Below, in pieces: positions 8,265-16,629 of a stretch of DNA of 62,205 nt; position 1 is the stretch's first letter, and every line of letters begins with the position of its first letter. The stretch is taken from the NCBI GenBank assembly GCA_003222675.1, contig QHWT01000052.1:1-62205 (forward strand). The letters are read 5' to 3'. Both the position numbers and the translations under genes were made by a program. Under the pieces are notes generated by a model. That model was given only the letters and a program-made list of their open reading frames with translations, made no database searches and had not been told where the DNA came from. This DNA is from Acidobacteriota bacterium (GTDB lineage: Bacteria; Acidobacteriota; Vicinamibacteria; Vicinamibacterales; 2-12-FULL-66-21).

Positions 8265-8325
8265 TCGCTGAGGTCGGAGGTCCGAGGTCCGAGGTCGGAG
8301 GTCCGGGGTCCGGAGTCCAGGGCGG
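8265..8325. repeat. GGAGGTCG short tandem array
   Basis: Tandem units of 7-8 bp (GAGGTCG/GAGGTCC). The same unit occurs near 27947-27980 (reverse orientation), near 30303-30345 and at 39199-39222. It lies immediately downstream of a GT2 gene in a convergent intergenic region. Confidence 0.75.
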
Positions 8326-8391
8326 GAGGCGAGGCGCGACAGGTGTATCGCAAGATCATTGGAGAGTCGTGACGCCGTTCGCGCGGAGAAG

Positions 8392-8605
8392 ACGATCTCA
8401 CGCGAAGGCGCAGAGGCGCAGAGCACGGAGAGAAGGCTGCCGGTGACCTCCTGCCGCGCGAAGCGCGGCGACGAAGGCGCGTACGCAGCCGTTTCCTTAT
8501 TTGTCTTCTCCGCGCGCGGTGTGACGCCACGACTGCCGTAATCAGTGTGACCGCGTTTTCTTGCCGTCTATTTCTCTGCGCCTCATGCGCCTCTGCGTGA
8601 ATCGT
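8392..8605. repeat. Inverted-repeat-bounded intergenic element, copy 1
   Basis: Left arm at 8392-8423 and right arm at 8574-8605 are inverted copies of a ~32-bp sequence of the type TCTCACGCGAAGGCGCAGAG. The right arm continues into CGTACGTGGCAAGTGAAC. The same arms bound the element at 40517-40847, and the CCACGTACG-type end recurs near 33790 and 50511. No protein is encoded between the arms. Confidence 0.75.
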
Positions 8606-8896
8606 ACGTGGCAAGTGAACGAAGGCGGATCGAATGGAGAAAGCCGGCATGTGTCCGACGGCCGGAGCTGATGGACTTCCGCGTGTCGACCGCCGTTCAG
8701 GAGGGGAAGTGCGTGTCGCGCAGGCGGGATCGGTGCGCGCCACGGTCGTCGTCGGGGCGAATTTGCCTGCGTTCGGGCGTCACGCGCGAGCGACGAATGG
8801 TGTCTGGTGGCGGTCAACCAGTGCTGGACGCAGAAATCGCCGCGCATCGCCGCCGGAGAACTGGAAGAAGCGCGCGCCGCCTACGAGGCCGCTCGA
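8606..8896. other. Intergenic, no supported gene
   Basis: Open frames exist on both strands but none has a ribosome binding site, a recognised motif or a plausible composition. It may hold decayed coding sequence; I see nothing specific. Confidence 0.5.
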
Positions 8897-10918
8897 TCAC
8901 TGCACGCGATAGATGACGACTTCCTCGTTGCGATACGCCGGGGCGAAGTACTGCGGCGCCTGATCGAACTTCTTCACGCCTGCCGGATACGCCGCACGCT
9001 CCACTTCGTCGACCCAGATGTAGTTCACTCTGAGAAACCGGGCGATCGTCCACGCTTCACGCGCGTCGAGGGTGGCATACATCACGCGCACGCGCTCGGA
9101 CCGTGCGTGGTACTCCGGATCGTCCACCAGCGTGCGTGGAAGGCCGGCGCTCATGCGACGTTCGGCGAAGCTGGGGATGAGGCTCCACGTCGTGCGGCCG
9201 CGGGCGAGCGCATCGAGCTGCACCGTAGCGGTGGGCGGGGTCGTCTGCCGCAGCCACTCGACGGCATCGTCGTGTGCCCGATCCAGCACCTGAGTCCACG
9301 GGAATCCGGGACCGGCCGCGAGATTCGCAATGTCCTGTGCGTTATAGACGTCGATGATCGTTGTGGGCAGTCCGACGATCAGAGCGGCGATCGATAGCGC
9401 CCCGGCCACCCGCCGCCAATGCGGTGCCGCCGCGAACGCGGCGGCCGAGAGGCAGGGAGTCACGGCGAGAATCATCTGACCCGCGCGAAACGCCACCCAC
9501 GATTCATCGACGCGCAGTCGCACGAAGTGCATCACGATGAGCGCACCGATCATCATCAGGACCGGCGCGATAATCGCCCGGAAACGGCCGATCGATCGCG
9601 CTGCGAGCATTCCCGCGAGAGCGGGCACGAGCGCTGGACCCAACGAGAGCGAAAGGTTTGCAACCGGCGCACTCCGTGCTCCGCCCAGCAGACCAAGTTC
9701 CAGCATGCCGGGCGCGCGACCGACCATCTGATTGCCCAGGCACCAGACGAGCGCGACAAGAATCGGCAGGCCGACCGCGGCCGACCGGGCCAGTCGCCTG
9801 AGCGGGTCGGGCGAAATCAGCGCATCCAGCGCGAGCGCGACGCAACAGACGGCTGCGAAGATTGCGCCGACGAAAGGATTGAAGGCTGCAGACCCGGCCA
9901 GCGCTGCTCCGGCTATCCAGTAAGCGGCCGCGCCCCCGCCGCTGCCGGACGCATTGACAACTGCAAGCGCGACGAGGCCCAGGATGTACGACATCGAATG
10001 CTGCGGCACCCACCAGAAGCAGCGTGGAATGCCGTCGATGCGCAGTCCGCCGAACCACCAGTTGCTGATCGCGTCGATGTTGAGGTCCCGGACGGCGCCG
10101 AGGGGCGCACCGCGCTCCACCAGGCGCAGTAACGCGACCGTTCCCTCAGCGCTGGACGCTACCGTCGCGAGCGTCACGCCCGCGGCGGCGGCGAACGCAT
10201 GTGGCACCGCAGTCCACGCGGCGAGAAACAGCGTCGAGACCAGGAGCAGCGCCGTGCCGATCGCATTCACCTTCAGGTCCGCTTCGACGTTCGCGAGCTG
10301 GCCAGGTCCGGTGCCGGCAATCGCAGCCGGGGCGATGTAGTAAGCCCAGTAGTAGTGTAGCGGCCGGTGCGGCATGTACATGTTGCGCGGAGGCATCGCA
10401 AATTTCTTCAGCTCGCTCGTGACCGCCATGTGCCACACGAAATCCGCCGTGAAGTACGCACGGTAATACCGGTTCCCGTTCGCGTCACGCGCCCCGAGCC
10501 TGATGAATGGCGGCCCGGCGATTCCCGGTACGAGCAGGAGCACCGTCAACCAGGCCGCCGTGTCCCGCTCGGTCCACGCGGGCAACGGGACCAGAGGCGT
10601 GACGACGCCACGCGTGCTCACCCACGTCAGCACAAGCGCAAGCACCCATCCGCCAATGAAGGTGACAATGGATGGCAGACTCAGCGCGATCGCGAGCCAG
10701 AGAGCAAGAGTGGTGATGAAGTACCCGAGCGCGGCGCCCGCAATCCAACCCGCGCCGTGGCGTCGGCCGAACAACGCGAACCCGACGGGCAAACCCGGCA
10801 CCAGCGTGACGGCATACAGCACGCCATACAGGAGTCCGCCGATTCCTGATGCCAGCACGATGACGAGGACCAGCGCCGCCGCCAGCACGGAGGCGATCGA
10901 CCACACGAATCGCTTCAT
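8897..10918 (-). CDS. Large polytopic membrane protein, GT-C-like
   Basis: 673 residues from ATG at 10918, which overlaps the stop of the flippase-like gene (ATGA); the longer open frame upstream is antisense overlap with that gene. About 12 or more hydrophobic helices. The first large loop carries GNRYYRAYFTADFVWHM followed by MPHRPLHYYWAYYI, an arrangement resembling the acidic, aromatic first loop of GT-C glycosyltransferases. The C-terminal ~100 residues form a soluble domain ending in VVIYRV. Probably transfers a sugar outside the membrane, with the flippase-like protein and radical SAM enzyme of the same operon. Family assignment is tentative. Confidence 0.75.
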   Translation of the reverse strand: MKRFVWSIASVLAAALVLVIVLASGIGGLLYGVLYAVTLVPGLPVGFALFGRRHGAGWIAGAALGYFITTLALWLAIALSLPSIVTFIGGWVLALVLTWVSTRGVVTPLVPLPAWTERDTAAWLTVLLLVPGIAGPPFIRLGARDANGNRYYRAYFTADFVWHMAVTSELKKFAMPPRNMYMPHRPLHYYWAYYIAPAAIAGTGPGQLANVEADLKVNAIGTALLLVSTLFLAAWTAVPHAFAAAAGVTLATVASSAEGTVALLRLVERGAPLGAVRDLNIDAISNWWFGGLRIDGIPRCFWWVPQHSMSYILGLVALAVVNASGSGGGAAAYWIAGAALAGSAAFNPFVGAIFAAVCCVALALDALISPDPLRRLARSAAVGLPILVALVWCLGNQMVGRAPGMLELGLLGGARSAPVANLSLSLGPALVPALAGMLAARSIGRFRAIIAPVLMMIGALIVMHFVRLRVDESWVAFRAGQMILAVTPCLSAAAFAAAPHWRRVAGALSIAALIVGLPTTIIDVYNAQDIANLAAGPGFPWTQVLDRAHDDAVEWLRQTTPPTATVQLDALARGRTTWSLIPSFAERRMSAGLPRTLVDDPEYHARSERVRVMYATLDAREAWTIARFLRVNYIWVDEVERAAYPAGVKKFDQAPQYFAPAYRNEEVVIYRVQ

Positions 10919-11904
10919 GAGATGCTGTGGGTTTTCGCGGGCACTGGCTCGCCGAACGCGTAGAGCAGGCCCCCCGGCAGACTGCCGATCACGCCGAGAG
11001 CGAGAAACAATATCGATAACGCGAACACCGGCGCGGGCGCGGCCCCTCTCGGGACGAAGAGCGCCTCGAACGCCCACTGCGTCGTCCCGAGCCCGTTCAC
11101 CGTGATCGGCAGCTGCATGACCAGCACGATCGCCGGCACGAGCGCGAGGTACATCACGAGCGGAAGATCGATCCCGAGGGCCTGTCCCAGGCACCACGCC
11201 TGAACGACCCGAATGGCCTGGACGAGCACGGACATGACGAGCACGCGTGTCATCTCGGTCAGCGATGCGGTCACGCGGTGCAGCCGGTTCGAGGGGACGC
11301 TCGACGCAAGCGCCACGACGACCCGAGCGGCGCGCTCGCTGAAGACGACGACGCCGGCCATCGCGCAGGCGAGAAACGCCATGCCGAGCCCTGCGATCAG
11401 CCCGCGATCCGACGCGATCTCCCGCGCGAACGGCAGGGCCACAAGCCCCACGATCACCAGTGACAAGACGCCGAGCATCCGGTCCATCAGGACGGATGCC
11501 GTGGATTCCGCCAGGTGCACGTCGTATCGCGAGAGCGCATACGCGCGATACATGTCGGCCGCGACGCTCGGAACGAAGTTGCTGACGAAGGAACTGACGA
11601 AGAAGATCCTCAGAACGATTGAAAACCGCGGCCGTGAGCCGGGCGTCAGCGCGCTGAGCAGATCGATCCATCGCAGCGCCATCAGCGTGCGATCGATCAG
11701 CACGAGCGCGATTGCCAGGCCGATCCATCGCAGGTCGGCGCCGGCCGCCGCGCGCACGACGTCAGTGGGATGTGATTTGTAGAACAGGAACGCCGTCAGG
11801 CCGACGGCAACGATGATGCGAAAGAGGCGGGGAACGCTGACGGTCCTTGACGCCGGCCCGCCTTCGCCGAGGCTTCGGCGGGCCGCGCTACCTGCTCGTG
11901 CCAA
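10915..11904 (-). CDS. Lysylphosphatidylglycerol flippase-like (UPF0104) membrane protein
   Basis: 329 residues from a TTG start, seven to eight hydrophobic helices. Motifs SFVSNFVPSVAADMYRAYAL, VLMDRMLGVLSLV and LPITVNGLGTTQW are characteristic of the COG0392/UPF0104 group (the MprF N-terminal flippase type, also frequent in glycan operons). The first ~20 residues (ARRSLGEGGPAS) are encoded by a palindromic repeat at 11853-11885 and are not part of the family core; no other in-frame start lies closer to the core. It overlaps the radical SAM stop upstream and the GT-C gene downstream. Confidence 0.85.
   Translation of the reverse strand: MARAGSAARRSLGEGGPASRTVSVPRLFRIIVAVGLTAFLFYKSHPTDVVRAAAGADLRWIGLAIALVLIDRTLMALRWIDLLSALTPGSRPRFSIVLRIFFVSSFVSNFVPSVAADMYRAYALSRYDVHLAESTASVLMDRMLGVLSLVIVGLVALPFAREIASDRGLIAGLGMAFLACAMAGVVVFSERAARVVVALASSVPSNRLHRVTASLTEMTRVLVMSVLVQAIRVVQAWCLGQALGIDLPLVMYLALVPAIVLVMQLPITVNGLGTTQWAFEALFVPRGAAPAPVFALSILFLALGVIGSLPGGLLYAFGEPVPAKTHSIS
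11853..11885. repeat. Coding-region palindromic repeat, relative of the 79-bp family
   Basis: A near-perfect palindrome (CGGCCCGCC ... GGCGGGCCG) with central CTTCGCCGAGGCTTCG. It resembles the centre of the 79-bp repeats at 13125 and 45960 and is translated as the N-terminus of the flippase-like protein. Confidence 0.6.
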
Positions 11905-13060
11905 CCGGTCCCGGCATCGTGTCGACGTGCCGCTCCGGATCGCGCTTCACCTGGTAGGCGCGTTTCAGGAACTTCGCGTAAGGAACGAACTGCTTCATCG
12001 CGCCGACGTTCACCTGGCAGGGGCTGAGGCACGTCGGGCACACCGCGTCCTTCAGGTGCTGACGGTGCATCAGGTTTTCCGCCTTGAAGTACAGCGACTC
12101 CGCGGAATCATCGAGCACGTTGCCGAGCTTTTCGGAGTTCTCGCAATAGTGCAGATCCCCGTTCGGGTTGAGCAGCAGCCCCTGGCTCTGGAACGGGCAC
12201 GGCATCGTCCGGTGATAGCCGTTCGCGATCATGTCCGCATAGTGCAGGTACATAAACGACTGGCCGCTCAGCACCGACTCTTCCTTCACGCGATCGATGA
12301 AGAACTTGCGCATGAACTCTTCTTCGCGCGCGCGAAACCCGATCGTCTCCTTGAGATCCTGGTTGTGGAGCATCGCGTCGGTGAAGCGGAGCATGTTGAA
12401 GACGACGTCGAGTCCCTTCGTGCGGGCCCAGGCAAGGATGTTCTCCGAGTCCTCCATGTTGGTCGCGAAGATCGTCGACGCGATCCCGAACTGGAAGTTC
12501 TCGTACTCCTTCGCGAGCGCCTGCATCGCGTCGATCGTCCTGGTCGCCTTGTCGAAGCCGTGCTTCACGGCGCGCACCTGGTTGTGGACGTCGCCGATGC
12601 CGTCGAGCGACACGCGGATGCTGAGCAGCAGATCCTCTTCCGCGCAGAACTTCACGATGCGGGTCAGCATCGGGATCGCGCGGGCGGGCGTCAGCCCTGT
12701 CGTGTTGATGCCAATCTTGCGGAGCCGGGGCAGGTGCCGCTGGAACATCTCCACCATGCGCGGCAGGTCGAGCCGCGTGGTGGGTTCTCCGCCCGAGATG
12801 TTCAGGTTCTCGACGGCGCCCCAGAACGGGTCGCTGATGACCGGCTCGAGCTGCGAGAGCGTCATGTCCGACTTGCGATCGCCCCATTTCCAGTTGCTGC
12901 ACATCGTGCATTTCGCGTCGCACACCCACGTGCAGTTGTAGATGAGCACCGTGGGACGGATCGGATGGATCTTCGCGCTGATGAAAGTATTGACGAGGTC
13001 GCGGGGGACACCCGCAGCCGCCTTCGCGAGGTACTGCAGCCGAAATGTGCTGGTGGACAC
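11888..13060 (-). CDS. Radical SAM protein with SPASM-like C-terminal cysteines
   Basis: 390 residues if GTG at 13060 is used. CDAKCTMC near residues 46-53 binds the 4Fe-4S cluster, followed by NISGGEPTTR and INTTGLTP, typical MoaA/PqqE-like radical SAM features. The C-terminus has CPF, NGDLHYCENS and CPTCLSPC (about 340-348), consistent with a SPASM/twitch auxiliary cluster site. The frame continues upstream to a GTG at 13210, but that part consists of a dispersed repeat (13125-13203) and a terminator-like hairpin, so I prefer the short start, which follows a TACAAT hexamer. Heads an operon with the flippase and GT-C genes; substrate probably a glycan, lipid or peptide. Confidence 0.85.
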   Translation of the reverse strand: MSTSTFRLQYLAKAAAGVPRDLVNTFISAKIHPIRPTVLIYNCTWVCDAKCTMCSNWKWGDRKSDMTLSQLEPVISDPFWGAVENLNISGGEPTTRLDLPRMVEMFQRHLPRLRKIGINTTGLTPARAIPMLTRIVKFCAEEDLLLSIRVSLDGIGDVHNQVRAVKHGFDKATRTIDAMQALAKEYENFQFGIASTIFATNMEDSENILAWARTKGLDVVFNMLRFTDAMLHNQDLKETIGFRAREEEFMRKFFIDRVKEESVLSGQSFMYLHYADMIANGYHRTMPCPFQSQGLLLNPNGDLHYCENSEKLGNVLDDSAESLYFKAENLMHRQHLKDAVCPTCLSPCQVNVGAMKQFVPYAKFLKRAYQVKRDPERHVDTMPGPVGTSR

Positions 13061-13069
13061 GTAAGGTGG

Positions 13070-13098
13070 ATTGTACAAGCCAAAGGGGCGGGAAACAA
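13070..13098 (-). promoter_or_regulatory. Putative promoter of the radical SAM operon
   Basis: TACAAT at 13075-13070 lies 17 nt from TTGTTT at 13098-13093. Only 9 nt separate the -10-like hexamer from the GTG at 13060, so the mRNA would be leaderless. The -35-like hexamer overlaps the hairpin at 13085-13113. Confidence 0.4.
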
Positions 13099-13113
13099 AG
13101 CGTTTCCTGCCCC
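13085..13113 (-). terminator. Rho-independent-type hairpin after the lipoprotein gene
   Basis: 12-bp stem with one mismatch (GGGGCAGGAAAC / GTTTCCCGCCCC on the minus strand), 5-nt loop, followed by TTTGGCTTG. It lies about 100 nt beyond the stop of the lipoprotein at 13211 and argues that transcription of that gene ends before the radical SAM gene. The T-run is short. Confidence 0.45.
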
Positions 13114-13124
13114 GTTCGCAGATC

Positions 13125-13203
13125 TCGTGGCTTCCGCCTTCCGCCTTCGCGCGAAGCGCTTCGGCGGACCGCCGTAGCCTCGGCGGAGGCTGGTCAGGCG
13201 GAA
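13125..13203 (-). repeat. 79-bp palindromic repeat, copy A
   Basis: This copy differs from the one inside ligA (45960-46038, opposite strand) at two of 79 positions. Its centre contains inverted GC-rich arms around CGCGCGAAGCGCTTCG. Read on the minus strand it is open and would encode [18 protein letters not shown] upstream of the radical SAM gene. Confidence 0.85.
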
Positions 13204-13210
13204 GTGCCAC

Positions 13211-14332
13211 CTACTCTCCAGGGAAGTTCGGGCGTGGACGGGCTGAAACCCACACGTTCTTGTAGATCGCGCCCGGGATGCTCGCGTCCTCCGGGCCGCC
13301 GCGGCCCGGTGGCTGGCCGAGGTGCACGACGTGCGGCGCCGGCCGATACGGGTGTCCATTCGTCGTTTTCGATGACGAGTAGATCACGCGGCCGTTCGGG
13401 CCGTCCTCGCGGACTTCGACCGACGCAAAGCCGTTGCGCCACGACGCCTTCCAGAAATACCAGCGCTCGTCGCTGAACGAGACGCCCGTGCGGAAGCCGT
13501 CGTTGATGCTTCCCTGGTCGCTGGCGTTGCCGGTGATCATGCGCCATGTGACCGCGCCGGGTACGACATAGCTGCGTCCGCGCTTTTCAACCGTGAAGCG
13601 ATAATCGTTCGTCGTCGGATCGCCGAAGCCTTCCTGCATCGTGAAGATCTTCGACTTGTCGCCCGGGGACCCTTCGTCGATGCCCGTCACCATCACCGAC
13701 AGTTCCCCCTCGACGAGCGTCTCCGGCATCACATAGGTGACGCGCGCTTCGTGGGCCATCAGTTCGATGCCCCGGCCGCTCACGAACTGCGTGGGCCCGA
13801 CGGGGGTGCCGACGGTGCGGCCGTTGCTGAGCGGATCGAAAATCTCCGCGCCGCGAATATAACCGCCGGATGGCGTGCGGAACGCGGCCGTCGAGGACCA
13901 CGGGCCCACCGCGCCCTGGAACACTCCGCGCGCGCGCCACGTGTGGGGCTGATCGAATTCGAGCGAGCCGCCCACCGTGTGCGACACGTTGTCCGATCCG
14001 CTGGCTGCGCCGCCGGTGACCCCGGAGGTGTAAACGCGCTGGTTCGACGCGTTGAATACTTCGAACTCGTACGAGACGGGAATGTCGGCGAACTTGCCCC
14101 TGGCTTTCGTGGCGGTCAACACGAGTGACCCGTCCGGCTGCTGATTGTTGATGGGAGAGACCGGTGTCGGCGCGGTCACTTTCAACGTGGAGCCGTCGGC
14201 CGCTGCGCTGGCACCGGGATCGACCGCGGCACTCGACGGCGAGATGGGAGACGGGGACTGTTGCTTACCGCAGGCGACGATCAGCGCGAGAGTGCCGACG
14301 CACGCGCAGATCGCGAGCTTCTTGAAGTGCAT
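13211..14332 (-). CDS. Secreted lipoprotein of the FN3-like/lectin-like family
   Basis: 373 residues. Signal peptide with lipobox TLALIVACGK (Cys about 21), a Ser/Pro-rich linker, one FN3-like domain (PTPVSPINNQQ ... WRARGVFQGAVGPWSS), then the C-terminal domain GGYIRGAEIFDPLSNGRTVG, ending GAIYKNVWVSARPRPNFP. It aligns well with the neighbour at 14491 and the one at 985, including GDKSKIFTMQEGFGDPTTNDYRF. GTGAGG precedes the ATG. Probably outer-membrane anchored and carbohydrate binding, by analogy only. Confidence 0.82.
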   Translation of the reverse strand: MHFKKLAICACVGTLALIVACGKQQSPSPISPSSAAVDPGASAAADGSTLKVTAPTPVSPINNQQPDGSLVLTATKARGKFADIPVSYEFEVFNASNQRVYTSGVTGGAASGSDNVSHTVGGSLEFDQPHTWRARGVFQGAVGPWSSTAAFRTPSGGYIRGAEIFDPLSNGRTVGTPVGPTQFVSGRGIELMAHEARVTYVMPETLVEGELSVMVTGIDEGSPGDKSKIFTMQEGFGDPTTNDYRFTVEKRGRSYVVPGAVTWRMITGNASDQGSINDGFRTGVSFSDERWYFWKASWRNGFASVEVREDGPNGRVIYSSSKTTNGHPYRPAPHVVHLGQPPGRGGPEDASIPGAIYKNVWVSARPRPNFPGE

Positions 14333-14490
14333 TCACTACCTCACGAGGGTTGGAATTTGCCCGCCGGGAAGGGCGTCCGTGGCAGTGAATGATACTACAC
14401 CAGTGTACTGCTGTCACTGGTGCCATGTATGTGACTGAACTATTACGATCGGGGCGGCAGCCCTCGAGCGGCTGCCGCCTGCCTCGAGCT

Positions 14491-15585
14491 CTACTGTGGG
14501 AATGCAGGTCGCGCGTTCGGTCCGGCGTACACGTTCTTGTACACGCCACCCGGCAGTGTGGCATCGAGCGATCCGCCGCGCCCGATCGGCGCACCGAGAT
14601 ACAGGATGTGCGGGTTCGGTTGGTACGTCCGGCCGCCCAGGGACTTTGTTTGGCTGTAGATCACTGGACCGGAATCGCCGTCTGCGCGCACTTCCATCGT
14701 GAAGCTGCCGCCGATGTTCCAGCTGACCCGCCAGAAATACCACCGCGAGCTGTCGAAGCTGCGCTGCGAACGGTCGCAGTCGCGCGAGACGCGATCGCCC
14801 GCGATCATACGGCAACTGATCGAACCGGGTCCGCCGCCGTAGTTGCGTCCGCGCAACTCGCCCGTGAAGCGATACGAGTTCGTGGTGATGTCGTCGAAGC
14901 CCTGCTGCATCGAGAACACCTTGCTCTTGTCTCCCTCGGCCCCCTCGTCCGCACCTTTGACCATGAGCGAGAACTCGCCGGCCGTCAGCGTCGTCGGCAG
15001 CTGATAGGTGACGTGGCTTTCGTGGGCGCCCAGCAGCAACCCTTCGCCCGTGAACTGCGCGGGGCCGACGATCGTTCCGACGGTCTTGCCGCCGGTCAGC
15101 GGATCGAAGAGCTCGTTATCGCGAATGAACCCGCCGACCGGCGCCTTGAACGTGGCGTCGGAGGACCAGGGACCGGCGGCACCCTGGAATATCGCGCGCG
15201 CGCGCCAGGTGAACGTCCCGTCGGGCGTCAGCACCACTGATGGTGTGTGCTGCACGTTGTCGGGGCCGTTCGCGAAGCCGCCGACGACCTTCGAGTCGTA
15301 CACGACGTTGCCGCCGTCGCGGATCTGGAACTGGTACGAGAGCGCCGCGTCCGCGAACTTCATACGCGCCTTCGTCGCGACGAGGACGAGCACGTCGGGC
15401 TGTGCGCCGTTCACCGGAGACACCGGAGACGGTGCGGTGGCTTTCAGCGTCGACCCGTCCGGAGCCGCGCTGCTGTCGCTCGCCGTAGCCGAGGACGGAC
15501 TGGTGGGAGCCTCTGAAGACTTACCGCATGCGAGCGCGAGTGCGAACGTAGCTGTCGCCGCGCACAAGAGAACCTTTCGTGACAT
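14491..15585 (-). CDS. Secreted lipoprotein of the FN3-like/lectin-like family
   Basis: 364 residues from ATG at 15585 (a TTG immediately upstream is an alternative), with GGAG upstream. Lipobox TFALALACGK, linker, an FN3-like domain (SPVSPVNGAQPD ... WRARAIFQGAAGPWSS) and the same C-terminal domain as its neighbour at 13211 (GGFIRDNELFDPLTGGKTVG, GDKSKVFSMQQGFDDITTNSYRF). The two genes are adjacent, same strand, and probably arose by tandem duplication. It differs by a CRMIAGDRVSRDCDR segment with two cysteines that may form a disulfide. Confidence 0.82.
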   Translation of the reverse strand: MSRKVLLCAATATFALALACGKSSEAPTSPSSATASDSSAAPDGSTLKATAPSPVSPVNGAQPDVLVLVATKARMKFADAALSYQFQIRDGGNVVYDSKVVGGFANGPDNVQHTPSVVLTPDGTFTWRARAIFQGAAGPWSSDATFKAPVGGFIRDNELFDPLTGGKTVGTIVGPAQFTGEGLLLGAHESHVTYQLPTTLTAGEFSLMVKGADEGAEGDKSKVFSMQQGFDDITTNSYRFTGELRGRNYGGGPGSISCRMIAGDRVSRDCDRSQRSFDSSRWYFWRVSWNIGGSFTMEVRADGDSGPVIYSQTKSLGGRTYQPNPHILYLGAPIGRGGSLDATLPGGVYKNVYAGPNARPAFPQ

Positions 15586-15752
15586 CAATGGAGCTCCGGG
15601 AGAATTTCGGGTTAATGCACCTGGGGACGATCAGAATCGTAGCGTGGAATTTCACGAATCGGAATGCCCCCGTGGGGTACCATCATGTTACCATCCCATT
15701 CGGCCTCGAGGATCGCCGCGCGCGGTCCTCTCACCACAGCTCAACAGGAGAG

Positions 15753-16490
15753 ATGATTTTGAAGATGATGAAAGTCGGACTTCTGGCGCTCTGCGTGTAT
15801 GCGGGCGCCGCGCGACCCGCCACTGCGCAGACGCTGCAGTGGACCGATAAAGGATTCGTGACAGTGAACGGCGGCGTCCAGGTGGGATCGCACGATCTCA
15901 CGACGACGCAGACATTCGATTTGTTCGACGAGACCGCCACCGTCACCACCGCGTCAAAGGTGAAGAGCGGTGGATTGTTCGATATCGGCGGGGGCTACCG
16001 CGTCTGGCAGAACGTCGCGGTCGGCGTGACCTACTCGTTCACGTCCAGCGACTCGAACGCCGCGATCACGGGCATCATCCCCGATCCACGCGTCTTCGAC
16101 AATCCGCGCTCGATCAGCGCCAGCGCGGGCGGTCTGCGGCATAAGGAGAACGTGCTGCACTTCAATGCAACCTGGATGATGCCGATCACCGACAAGATTG
16201 ACGTCGGCTTCTCGGCCGGTCCATCGATCTTCTTCGTGAAGCAGGACGTCGTCTCTTCGGTGCCCACGACGGAGCCGGGGCCGAGCGTCGGCACGCCGGT
16301 GGTATCGAACGACAGCAAGACGACCGCCGGCCTCAACTTCGGTGTCGACCTCACATATCTGCTTTCGAAGAAGTGGGGCGTCGGCGGCATTGCGCGCTAC
16401 ACGTGGGGTTCCGCGAAGCTCGCGGGGGGCGATCAGAGCCTGACGCTGGGCGGCCTGCAGATCGGCGGCGGACTCAGGATGAGATTTTAA
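15753..16490 (+). CDS. Outer-membrane beta-barrel protein
   Basis: 245 residues from ATG at 15753, with AGGAGAG directly upstream. A signal peptide ends at PATAQ, and the mature part is a series of alternating amphipathic strands (GGLFDIGGGYRVWQNVAVGVTY, KIDVGFSAGPSIFFV, TAGLNFGVDLTYLLS, KKWGVGGIARYTWG) ending in GGLRMRF with the C-terminal Phe used for BAM recognition. This is an OmpA/OmpW-like small barrel of unknown role. It is divergent from the lipoproteins and is followed by a strong terminator. Confidence 0.8.
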   Translation: MILKMMKVGLLALCVYAGAARPATAQTLQWTDKGFVTVNGGVQVGSHDLTTTQTFDLFDETATVTTASKVKSGGLFDIGGGYRVWQNVAVGVTYSFTSSDSNAAITGIIPDPRVFDNPRSISASAGGLRHKENVLHFNATWMMPITDKIDVGFSAGPSIFFVKQDVVSSVPTTEPGPSVGTPVVSNDSKTTAGLNFGVDLTYLLSKKWGVGGIARYTWGSAKLAGGDQSLTLGGLQIGGGLRMRF

Positions 16491-16492
16491 TC

Positions 16493-16628
16493 AGACTTCA
16501 GGCTTCGGGCCTCAGGCTTCAGGAGTACATGCGAGGGGCCGGCTGCGGGAAACCGCGTCGGCCCCTTTCTCTTTGCCCAACCGTCAACCCAAGCCCTTCC
16601 CGAAGCCTGAAGCCCGAAGCCTGAAGCC
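16493..16628. repeat. Inverted repeat cassette CTTCAGGCTTCGGGC enclosing a terminator
   Basis: Left arm (about 16493-16522) and right arm (about 16595-16628) are inverted copies made of 7-bp units (GGCTTCA/GGCTTCG). They sit at a convergent junction and enclose the hairpin at 16535-16575. A short relative occurs near 27908-27935. Confidence 0.8.
16535..16575 (+). terminator. Rho-independent terminator of the barrel gene
   Basis: GC-rich stem (GGGGCCGGCTGCGG pairing with CCGCGTCGGCCCC), a GAAA tetraloop, and a following TTTCTCTTT tract. Confidence 0.85.
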
Positions 16629-16629
16629 G

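Noticed and set aside
8608-8916. Frames of about 100 residues downstream of the 8.4-kb element
   Set aside because: No ribosome binding site, no motif, and overlapping alternatives in several frames with equal support.
8897-11728. Longer version of the GT-C gene beginning upstream at 11728
   Set aside because: The extra N-terminal part overlaps the flippase gene in another frame and is Arg/Ala-rich; the ATG at 10918 overlaps the flippase stop as expected for an operon.
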